NCBI GenBank assembly: GCA_033720975.1
Contig: JAWWBL010000017.1
Span: forward strand, 1-25,877
Length of the DNA stretch: 25,877 nucleotides
Source: JAWWBL01 sp033720975
Lineage (GTDB): Bacteria > Actinomycetota > Acidimicrobiia > Spongiisociales > ZC4RG35
Reading direction: 5' to 3'
Shown: in pieces, positions 15,035-21,206 of the stretch
Layout: the number at the start of each line of letters is the position of its first letter
How positions within the stretch are numbered: the stretch's first letter is position 1
Program-made: the position numbers and the translations under genes
Notes under the pieces: model-generated
Seen by the model: the letters and a program-made list of their open reading frames with translations, nothing else
Databases searched by the model: none
Told to the model about the DNA's origin: nothing

Positions 15035-15534
15035 GTCAGGATCTCCCTCAGCATCTTCCGACCTCGATGAATCCGGCTTCTAACGGTGCCGATTGGAACC
15101 GCTGCAGCCTGGGCGATCTCCTCATAGGAGAGACCCACGACGTCGCAGAAGACGACAGCCTCTCTGAATTCGACAGGAAGCTCGAGGAGTGCCTTTTGGA
15201 TGTCATCCCCGAGCGACATTGCCGCGTAGTCGACGTCTGCTCCCTCGGACACCGCGGCATCCCACCGATCGATTTCATCCGGAAGTGGAGCCGTGGGGCG
15301 GCGCTTTCGCTTACGGACCTCGTCGAGAAACGCGTTCCGGGTGATCCGCCACAGCCATCCCTCGAAGCTGCCTGGTTGGTAATTGGCCAGGCCACGGCGG
15401 ACCCTGAGCAGCACCTCTTGAACGAGGTCGTTGGCGTCCGCAGCGTTACCGGTGAGGCGGTAGGCGAAGTTGTAGATCTTCCGTCCATAGACTCGCGCGA
15501 CTTCTTCCCATGTGAGTGGGACGGACTCCACCAT
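15031..15534 (-). CDS. sigE: ECF RNA polymerase sigma factor (SigE-like)
   Basis: This extracytoplasmic-function sigma factor has 167 residues. Region 2 includes FAYRLTGNAADANDLVQEV and GWLWRITRNAFLDEVRK (-10 recognition). Region 4 includes LLELPVEFREAVVFCDVVG and LSYEEIAQAAAVPIGTVRSR (-35 recognition). Regions 1 and 3 are missing, as expected for ECF factors. The downstream anti-sigma and RseB-like genes overlap in series, so it should be held inactive until envelope stress. An ECF-type promoter lies directly upstream, implying positive autoregulation. A GAGGTAGG sequence sits about 5 nt before the ATG. The gene symbol is by analogy with mycobacterial sigE, based on the surrounding anti-sigma, tat and htrA genes. 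Confidence 0.9.
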   Translation of the reverse strand: MVESVPLTWEEVARVYGRKIYNFAYRLTGNAADANDLVQEVLLRVRRGLANYQPGSFEGWLWRITRNAFLDEVRKRKRRPTAPLPDEIDRWDAAVSEGADVDYAAMSLGDDIQKALLELPVEFREAVVFCDVVGLSYEEIAQAAAVPIGTVRSRIHRGRKMLREILT

Positions 15535-15550
15535 GGAGACCTACCTCAGA

Positions 15551-15577
15551 AACGGCGCAATGGGGCGCCTGGTTCCC
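15551..15577 (-). promoter_or_regulatory. Candidate ECF-type promoter of sigE
   Basis: On the minus strand GGGAAC (15577-15572) is followed after 17 nt by CGTT (15554-15551). This matches the GGAAC / CGTT pattern used by SigE/SigH-type ECF sigma factors. The predicted start of transcription is about 10 nt before the sigE ATG. It lies in the 59-nt gap after tatA, so sigE-rseA-rseB can be transcribed independently of tatA. Confidence 0.65.
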
Positions 15578-15593
15578 GAACGCGACGACGGCG

Positions 15594-15782
15594 TTATGTG
15601 TCGGAGGCTCGAGGCGCGTCTGATGGCTCTTCTTCGCTCGCCTCCGCCGCTCCAGCTTCGATTCCCTTGCGGAATTCCTTGGCCGATGCGCCCAACGACC
15701 TGGCCAGCTGTGGGAGCTTTCTCGCCCCAAAGATGAGCAGCACGATCAGCAGAACTATCAGCCACTCTTGACCTCTGATCAC
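15594..15782 (-). CDS. tatA: Sec-independent translocase protein TatA/TatE
   Basis: This small membrane protein of 62 residues is the pore-forming component of the twin-arginine translocase, which exports folded proteins. A short N-terminus leads into one membrane helix (~7-19), then the FGARKLP hinge, an amphipathic helix with LARSLGASAKEFRKG, and an acidic tail. The start codon is GTG, supported by AAGGAGG 7 nt upstream. No TatB or TatC is present in the window. It sits directly upstream of the sigE cluster in the same direction. The mycobacterial sigE locus also carries a tat gene (tatB), so the linkage looks conserved in kind, though the order differs. TatA rather than TatB is favoured by the short length. 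Confidence 0.88.
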   Translation of the reverse strand: MIRGQEWLIVLLIVLLIFGARKLPQLARSLGASAKEFRKGIEAGAAEASEEEPSDAPRASDT

Positions 15783-15835
15783 AAAGATCCTCCTTCACCG
15801 GCCATGTTACCTCCTTACGAGCGATGGGCTCCCGG

Positions 15836-16792
15836 CTACCCCAACGCCATCGAGTCGATGAACCGCTGTATGCGCTCTCTCGTGATGAACCGGATCTTTG
15901 GCTGGTGCCTCTCTATCTCGTAGATCGAGAACGGGCTGTACTTGTCGCTGATGAGCATTCCGCGGTCTGCTCCCGAGGAGCCGAAGTCGGCGAGGAAGCG
16001 GCGGATCACCGGATCCCCAAGCTCGGGATGGTCTCCCTCTTCATATGCATCGGTCAAGATGTAGGTCGACACCCCGTCCTTCAATGCGACGTAGGAGCCC
16101 GGAGCCGAGTGCTCGGTTACCTGATAGCCAAACATCCTCAGGAGAGTCAGGACGAATTGAGGGCCTTCAGTCTCGTCGGGGTCATAACCGGCCGCCCTCA
16201 AGCCCCGCTCCAGTCCCTGGGGAAGCCGAACCTCCTTGCTCAGTGGAGGAAGCCTGTCACCTGGTACGTCGACTTTGGTCTCGTATAGGACCGAGTGGTC
16301 GTCGGCTCCGTCCTCGAACGGGCTGGCAAACGGATCTCGGGCAACCTTGCCCAAACCCAGGCCGGTGGGCGCCAGAGGCGGGGGAAGTTCGCCGGCGGAC
16401 GGGAGCTTGGTTCGCCCCACCTCGCGTACCTCACCACGCCCCGCGAATGCAACGATCACCTCGACGTCTGCGATCGGGAGAGTGTGACGCTTCTCTCGCA
16501 CGACCTCGACCGCCTCGTCGACCAAGAGATCGTGGAGCACTTCGTCCTCGTCCTCGGGCAAGGGCACATCGAAGGTGACAATCGCCTCATCCCCTTTCAC
16601 GTGGAACTCGGCGACGGGAGCGCGGTGCCCGGTTTCCGCTTCAAAGAGGTCGCGGCTCGTCGAGAGGCCGAGCCCGGCGGCAGTACCCGTCTGGGCCTCT
16701 GCGGCCTTCATCTTCTGCTTCCTTGTGGAGAACAGATAGGCAACGACACCCACGACAACGACGAGGGCCAGAACGATCGCAACTATGTCCAT
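15836..16792 (-). CDS. Membrane-anchored protein with Mrr-like C-terminal domain
   Basis: I do not recognise this 318-residue protein as a named family. One N-terminal membrane helix (~4-21) is followed by a basic stretch, so most of the protein is likely cytoplasmic. The middle (~60-180) is acidic and Pro-rich. From about 205 to the end it resembles Mrr-type restriction-endonuclease folds: FVLTLLRMFGYQVTE, then ADRGMLISDKYSPFSIYE and IRFITRERIQRFID, which parallels the usual 'G-hydrophobic-T ... fs ... A ... lidg..L' ending. However, where an active PD-(D/E)xK enzyme would have D and QxK, this protein has VALKDG and TYILTDAY, so nuclease activity is unlikely. It is divergent from the next membrane-protein gene and lies 53 nt upstream of tatA. 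Start: ATG, with a GAGGGG some 13 nt upstream. Confidence 0.7.
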   Translation of the reverse strand: MDIVAIVLALVVVVGVVAYLFSTRKQKMKAAEAQTGTAAGLGLSTSRDLFEAETGHRAPVAEFHVKGDEAIVTFDVPLPEDEDEVLHDLLVDEAVEVVREKRHTLPIADVEVIVAFAGRGEVREVGRTKLPSAGELPPPLAPTGLGLGKVARDPFASPFEDGADDHSVLYETKVDVPGDRLPPLSKEVRLPQGLERGLRAAGYDPDETEGPQFVLTLLRMFGYQVTEHSAPGSYVALKDGVSTYILTDAYEEGDHPELGDPVIRRFLADFGSSGADRGMLISDKYSPFSIYEIERHQPKIRFITRERIQRFIDSMALG

Positions 16793-16841
16793 AATTCGGC
16801 TTACCCCTCAACTCGGGTGGAAGATTGTACGTCCTCACATT

Positions 16842-16875
16842 CTGCCCGCTCGATTCAGGAGCGCTAATCGGGCAG
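16842..16875. repeat. Inverted repeat in a divergent intergenic region
   Basis: CTGCCCG (16842-16848) and CGGGCAG (16869-16875) are perfect inverted repeats in the gap between two divergent membrane-protein genes. An inner GCTC/GAGC pair can extend the hairpin. It could be a regulator site or an RNA hairpin; there is no T-tract for a terminator on either strand. Confidence 0.35.
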
Positions 16876-16918
16876 GCCCGATGCCACATCGGTGAGGGTT
16901 TGGGCCAGAATCGAAGAC

Positions 16919-17737
16919 ATGGCATTTAGGTCGCACCTGGGTCGACGCCTCGACATGCGCCTTCCGTCGAACCGCGCCATTGTCGCCCTCACCCTCGTGA
17001 TCGCGGCCGCCTCCGCTGTGGTCGTTTTGTCGGGAGGGGACCGGTCAATCCTGCTCGCTCCACTTCACACATTCGCACTCTGGGCCCTCCTTCGAGAGAT
17101 CGACCCCGACCACAATGCCTCCGCTCTTCTCGCCGCGGCAGCGGGAGGGCTGTGGGTGATCAGCGGACTCAATTCCTCCGGGCTGACCGTCACTGCGGGC
17201 GTCGCCGTGGCGGCACGGGTAGCTGTGAGTTCCACCGGGCGTCGCCCGCTTCCGACGGACCTGTTCGGGTTGGTCGTCATCGCTGCGGTGGTCTCTCTAT
17301 GGGGGACGGGATGGGTCGCAGGGTTCGCTATCGCAGTCGCAATCTATGTCGACCATCGGATGGCGGATGAGAAGAAGCCCGCAACGATCATCGTGGCAGC
17401 GATCGCCGGGCTTGTCGCAGCCGCTGTCGGCAGCCTGGTGACGAATCTGCCCGCCGATGCTCTGACGGTGATGCCGGAGATCATCCTTCCGACCGGGATC
17501 CTGGCCCTATTCGCGATCATCCGTGAGCCTGCGCCGCCGATTTCGGTGGTCGACTCCCGCCGGGGTGGAAAACTGAGTGTGAACAGGCTTCATGCCGCGC
17601 GTGGGATCGGTGCTGTGGCGATATTCGTCGCGACGCTGGTGGCCGGTCCCGAGAGTGCCGGCATGGTCCCCGCCGGGTTGGCCCTGGCGATTGCCCTCGT
17701 GTCCAACGAAGGTGAGCGGCGAAGCCGTTCGGTCTGA
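16919..17737 (+). CDS. Multi-pass membrane protein of unknown function
   Basis: I do not recognise this protein. Starting at the ATG it has 272 residues with about seven to eight hydrophobic segments of 18-22 residues, short loops and a basic C-terminus ending in EGERRSRSV. There is no signal peptide and no catalytic-looking motif. A loop RREIDP-like stretch (LLREIDPDHNAS) and a short cytoplasmic DHRMADEKKP loop are the only charged landmarks. A GTG 27 nt upstream in frame, or an ATG 36 nt downstream, are alternative starts; none has a good Shine-Dalgarno. It diverges from the Mrr-like membrane protein gene across a gap with an inverted repeat. Transport or an integral membrane scaffold role are both possible, but neither is supported. 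Confidence 0.7.
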   Translation: MAFRSHLGRRLDMRLPSNRAIVALTLVIAAASAVVVLSGGDRSILLAPLHTFALWALLREIDPDHNASALLAAAAGGLWVISGLNSSGLTVTAGVAVAARVAVSSTGRRPLPTDLFGLVVIAAVVSLWGTGWVAGFAIAVAIYVDHRMADEKKPATIIVAAIAGLVAAAVGSLVTNLPADALTVMPEIILPTGILALFAIIREPAPPISVVDSRRGGKLSVNRLHAARGIGAVAIFVATLVAGPESAGMVPAGLALAIALVSNEGERRSRSV

Positions 17738-17767
17738 TACAAGGCCCCGATACCCGAGGCCCCACGG

Positions 17768-17773
17768 TAGGTT
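17768..17773 (+). promoter_or_regulatory. Candidate -10 box of the DUF2277 gene
   Basis: TAGGTT is followed by exactly 6 nt and then the ATG, the spacing expected for a leaderless transcript. No -35 hexamer is visible. Confidence 0.4.
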
Positions 17774-17779
17774 GCGGTC

Positions 17780-17998
17780 ATGTGTCGATCGATACACAGG
17801 CTGCGTGAAGGAGAAGTGCCGGCATCGGCAGAGGACATAGAGGCGGCCGCGCTGCAGTATGTCCGCAAGATCTCAGGGTTCACCAAGCCGGCTGATCACA
17901 ACCGAGAGGTGTTCGACGCAGCGGTGACGGAGATCGCTCTTGCATCCCAGGCACTGCTGCATGGATTGCAGATCAGGGGAGCCAAGAGAGCCGGCTAG
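17780..17998 (+). CDS. DUF2277 family small protein
   Basis: This 72-residue protein matches the DUF2277 pattern: it begins MCRSIHRL, followed by acidic spacing, then AALQYVRKISGFTKPADHN and a helical region with VFDAAVTEIALASQALL. The function of the family is unknown. The N-terminal Cys2 and the RKxSGFxKP segment are the most conserved parts and might form a ligand site, which is inference. The gene stands alone, with no Shine-Dalgarno and a TANNNT box 6 nt upstream. Its stop codon shares the tetranucleotide CTAG with the stop codon of the convergent cyclodeaminase-type gene, so the two coding regions overlap by 4 nt and leave no room for a terminator. Confidence 0.85.
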   Translation: MCRSIHRLREGEVPASAEDIEAAALQYVRKISGFTKPADHNREVFDAAVTEIALASQALLHGLQIRGAKRAG

Positions 17999-18861
17999 AG
18001 CCTCGTCCCCAAATGCATGGCCTCTGCTCTCTCCAGGGCGGCCGCTGCGGCGGCAACGTCCTGTGCCGCGATGCCCACGCTTTTGAACACGGTGGTCCTG
18101 GACCGATCCACATTCACGTCACCGACCAGAATCTCTCGGAGTGCGGTATCCGGCAAACGCCCCGCCTGGATCAAGTCTCCCGCTTCCGCCGCAGCCGCGT
18201 CGATGTCGTCAACCACCACGAACGCACCTTCGAGCAGGTTCGGCGGGAGCTCTGCCATGGCTGGTGTGAACGCTCCAACGGCATTGACATGTGCTCCGTC
18301 GCGTACCGCATCTCCGTCGAAGAGGGGAGACGTGGCCGGCGTGGCGCACGAGACGATGTCTGCTCCGGCTACAGCCTCATCGGGATCGCCAATCGCCCGG
18401 CCGCCGACCTGTTGTGCCAGGGATTCCGCCCGCTCACTCGATCGCGACCAGACCAGCACCTCCGACAGCTCACGAACTGCGCGCACGGCCTCGACCTGAT
18501 CGCGTGCCATCGCTCCGGCACCCAACATGGCGAGCCTGGCCGGCTCTTCTGCGGCCATGAGGCTGGTGGCCAAACCGCAGACCGCACCCGTCCGTATCGC
18601 GGTCAGCGTCGGACCATCGACGATACCGACGGGCGAACCGTCGGCCCCGAAGACCGCAACGATCCCTGCCGGGCTGCCGGGAATGACAGATACGACTTTG
18701 ACCCCGACCACATCATCGAGACGCCCAGGCATGACCAGCGATCCACCTACGAGGGTTCGCAGCGGTGTCTCTGACGAGCCCGAGAACGCTCGCACCATCG
18801 ACTGGATGGCGAGGTCCATGGGCAGCGCCAGCCTGGTCTCATCCGCGTTGAGATGGAGCAT
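17995..18861 (-). CDS. Ornithine cyclodeaminase/mu-crystallin family reductase
   Basis: This NAD(P)-binding enzyme has 288 residues, slightly shorter than the usual 310-330. The dinucleotide site is MLGAGAMARDQ (~112-122). Other conserved pieces are GVKVVSVIPG (~53-62), TAIRTGAVCGLAT (~87-99), CATPATSPLF and GAHVNAVGAF. The family includes ornithine cyclodeaminases, alanine dehydrogenases and ketimine reductases acting on pyrroline- or piperideine-2-carboxylate. Sequence alone does not settle which. Its ATG overlaps the oxidase stop in TGATG, so both are coupled. An oxidase making an imino acid followed by a ketimine reductase is a sensible pair, which makes ketimine reductase my preferred reading. 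It is the last gene of the operon. Confidence 0.85.
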   Translation of the reverse strand: MLHLNADETRLALPMDLAIQSMVRAFSGSSETPLRTLVGGSLVMPGRLDDVVGVKVVSVIPGSPAGIVAVFGADGSPVGIVDGPTLTAIRTGAVCGLATSLMAAEEPARLAMLGAGAMARDQVEAVRAVRELSEVLVWSRSSERAESLAQQVGGRAIGDPDEAVAGADIVSCATPATSPLFDGDAVRDGAHVNAVGAFTPAMAELPPNLLEGAFVVVDDIDAAAAEAGDLIQAGRLPDTALREILVGDVNVDRSRTTVFKSVGIAAQDVAAAAAALERAEAMHLGTRL

Positions 18862-20096
18862 CAGGCGAGCACGTGCTTCACATCTAGCTCGATGGGATCC
18901 CTGTCAACGGCGAAAAAACTCATCGGAACGTCTGTGTCGTATTCGGCGGACTGTCCGGTGATTGCCCGGGCAACCATCGACCCGATCGCGGGAGCGAGCT
19001 TGAACCCGTGGCCACTGAAGCCGTTGGCCACCCAAAAACCGTCCACCTCTGTTGGGCCCACGATGGGGTGGACATCCTCTCTGTTGATCGTGTACAACCC
19101 AGCGATCCCAGACACGCTCCCGCGGGCTTCGAGTGCCGGTACCCGATGATGGAACGCGGCCAGCTTCATCTGGGAAAACTCCACGTCAGGCGTTCTCTTG
19201 TAGTCGTCTGGATCCTCCACCACCTCTTCTTCGTCCTCGGCGAGCACCGACCCCACAAGCAGACTCTGACCCCCTGACTCGGGCCTGAAGTAGATCCCCG
19301 TGCTCGAGTCGGCGCCGGTCGGCAGGAGACCGAGATCGGTTGGCCACGATCGATACACGGTCTGGATGCGTGTCGGAGTCAGGCTCCACGTCAGGTCAGC
19401 GCCGGCAAAACGATTGATCACATTGCACCAGGGACCCGCAGCGTTGACAACGAGCTCAGCAGAGATCAACGAGCCGTCGGCGAGGTGGACACCGGTCACG
19501 GTCTCCCCGGACCTTGCGATGGCTGTCACAGTCGCACCGAACCTGACCTCCCCACCGTAAAGACGCGCACTCTCGATCAGGTCCTGGTTGGCCGCCACCG
19601 GGTCTACATATCCGCCGGTCGGCTCGAAGAGGAAGGCCTCACCATCTTTGCACTCGTGCGGAACCTGACCAGAAAGGTCGAACGGCTCGGAACACGTTGA
19701 CAGCGCCGGAAACATCTCGTGAACCCCATCAGGTCCGAGAGCCTCCGCTTCGACACCTTGGGAGCGGAGCTTTGTCGCCGAAGCCGAGACCGCATCTCGG
19801 TCCTCCCCCATCATCCACAACACTCCGGTTGTGTGGAAACGGGCTCGCGCCTCAACCAGCCGCGTGAAATCCGGCCAGCTCCGGTAGGCCTGCTGTCCGT
19901 GGTGAGCCATGCGCACCACTTCGGGATGGGTGTAACGGCAGCGGCAGATGGACGACGAGGCACCAGTCGAGCCCGTGGCCGGACTGTTCCCCTTGTCCAG
20001 GGCGACGACCGTCACGCCTCGGGAAGCGAGCTGCTGGGTGATGGAGGCGCCGATGATTCCTGCACCGACGACGATGACGTCGGCTACGAGAGTCAC
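18861..20096 (-). CDS. FAD-dependent amino acid oxidase (DAO family)
   Basis: This flavoenzyme of 411 residues should oxidise an amine next to a carboxylate, giving an imino acid and reducing FAD. The N-terminal Rossmann motif is VIVVGAGIIGASIT (~8-21) with the acidic end of the second strand in VVALDKG. VNAAGPWCN (~219) and the C-terminal ANGFSGHGFKLAPAIG (~365-380) are family signatures of the sarcosine oxidase beta / glycine oxidase / D-amino acid dehydrogenase group. Length and arrangement fit sarcosine-oxidase-beta-like proteins, but no alpha, gamma or delta subunit is nearby. The start overlaps the NYN gene by 4 nt (ATGA). The exact substrate is unknown; proline-like or N-methylated amino acids are options because a ketimine-type reductase follows directly. 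Confidence 0.88.
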   Translation of the reverse strand: MTLVADVIVVGAGIIGASITQQLASRGVTVVALDKGNSPATGSTGASSSICRCRYTHPEVVRMAHHGQQAYRSWPDFTRLVEARARFHTTGVLWMMGEDRDAVSASATKLRSQGVEAEALGPDGVHEMFPALSTCSEPFDLSGQVPHECKDGEAFLFEPTGGYVDPVAANQDLIESARLYGGEVRFGATVTAIARSGETVTGVHLADGSLISAELVVNAAGPWCNVINRFAGADLTWSLTPTRIQTVYRSWPTDLGLLPTGADSSTGIYFRPESGGQSLLVGSVLAEDEEEVVEDPDDYKRTPDVEFSQMKLAAFHHRVPALEARGSVSGIAGLYTINREDVHPIVGPTEVDGFWVANGFSGHGFKLAPAIGSMVARAITGQSAEYDTDVPMSFFAVDRDPIELDVKHVLA

Positions 20097-21097
20097 GGAA
20101 TCGAGACCCTGTAATCCCCCGTCTCGTCATCCCAGTTGAGGTCGATGAGGCCCCGACGCGCTGCAGCCCTGCAGAATTGGAGGAAGCCACCGTATCCGAT
20201 CGTCTTTTCGCTGAACCCAGGCACTTTCTTGCGAAGCTGGTTCTTCAGCCCGGACAACGCGACTGGCTGCCCGTTCGCGGATAGATCTCCAACTACCGCC
20301 GTGAGAAGGTCAAACGCCTGCTTTTCGCCTCCGCCGGAGCTGGAGAACTGGACGACCGGATCACCCCTGCCTGGTCCTTCTGAGAGCTCGATCACGTCCC
20401 TCGACTCCAGGTCCCTCAAGAGCTCGCCAAAGGCGCGGAACCCATAGTCCGCCTCTGAGAAGGTCGAGTCTTTTCGGAGAAGTGCCCGTTTCAGTGACGA
20501 TGCCAACACTTCCCCCTGACCGGAACGAAGCAAGCCACCGAGGGTCGTTGTGATCAAAGCGTCGAGATCAGGGGCCCCACCGTTTCCGTTGTCCTTTCCG
20601 TCGGCGGTCTCAGGACGCCTGGCGTCAACACCTTCGAGGTTGTCGTAGAACAAGAATTCGTCACACGCTGGAGGCAAGAGCCCCGACGTTGACCCTTTGA
20701 CACCGACACCGATGACGCGCTTGTTCAACTCGCGGAGCTTGTGAACGAGCGGTGTGAAGTCCGAGTCTCCCGTCGCTATGACGAACGTCGTGACGTAGTC
20801 CCGCTCAAAGGCGAGCTCGATCGCATCAACAGCCATCTTGATATCGGCGGCGTTCTTGCGGACGACCCCCATACGCTGGGGGATCTCGATCAACTCCACA
20901 TGAGACTTCGTCAGATTCTGGCGAGCCGAGTCGAACATCGACCAATCGGCATACGCCCTGCGGGAGACAACACGGCCCCTCTCGGCAAGAGCGTTGCTGA
21001 TCGGCTCGAAGTCGAAGTCCATTCCTCCGAAAGCGTCGCGGGCGCCTATTGCCAGGTTTTCGAAGTCGACGAAAACTGCGATTCGTTCTTCTTCCAT
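20093..21097 (-). CDS. NYN-domain protein with two OST-HTH (LOTUS) domains
   Basis: This 334-residue protein combines a PIN-like NYN domain (~1-155, LabA/DUF88 type) with two winged-helix OST-HTH domains (~178-250 and ~259-334). The acidic residues expected in the nuclease site are present: Asp11 in FVDFENL, Asp85 in AADIKMAVD, Asp111 and Asp113 in TGDSDF. It is therefore a probable metal-dependent RNase with RNA-binding modules. The second OST-HTH shows LKNQLRKKVPGFSEKTIGYG. The same domain set occurs in eukaryotic MARF1-like proteins; bacterial members are poorly studied. It heads an operon with two amino-acid enzymes. The ATG is preceded by a TANNNT box at exactly 6 nt, so translation may be leaderless. 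Confidence 0.87.
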   Translation of the reverse strand: MEEERIAVFVDFENLAIGARDAFGGMDFDFEPISNALAERGRVVSRRAYADWSMFDSARQNLTKSHVELIEIPQRMGVVRKNAADIKMAVDAIELAFERDYVTTFVIATGDSDFTPLVHKLRELNKRVIGVGVKGSTSGLLPPACDEFLFYDNLEGVDARRPETADGKDNGNGGAPDLDALITTTLGGLLRSGQGEVLASSLKRALLRKDSTFSEADYGFRAFGELLRDLESRDVIELSEGPGRGDPVVQFSSSGGGEKQAFDLLTAVVGDLSANGQPVALSGLKNQLRKKVPGFSEKTIGYGGFLQFCRAAARRGLIDLNWDDETGDYRVSIP

Positions 21098-21103
21098 ACG
21101 CTG

Positions 21104-21109
21104 AATGTA
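21104..21109 (-). promoter_or_regulatory. Candidate -10 box of the NYN operon
   Basis: TACATT on the minus strand is followed by exactly 6 nt and then the ATG, the spacing of a leaderless transcript. No -35 hexamer is visible in the GC-rich sequence upstream. Confidence 0.45.
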
Positions 21110-21162
21110 GCTGTCCGCCGGCCGCCGCCGTCTGCGGATGCCCTCGCCTGTGGCTCACCTAG

Positions 21163-21180
21163 TCTGACACCCCAGTCAGA
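21163..21180. repeat. Short inverted repeat before the phosphatase gene
   Basis: TCTGAC (21163-21168) and GTCAGA (21175-21180) flank a 6-nt spacer in the gap between the NYN operon and the PP2C phosphatase gene. The layout suits an operator, but the arms are short. Confidence 0.3.
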
Positions 21181-21206
21181 TGGCCGGCCAAAGGAGGAAG
21201 TGGCGG

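Noticed and set aside
21180..21206. Upstream ATG of the PP2C phosphatase
   Set aside because: The AGGAGG lies downstream of this ATG and 9 nt before the next in-frame ATG, so the inner start is favoured.
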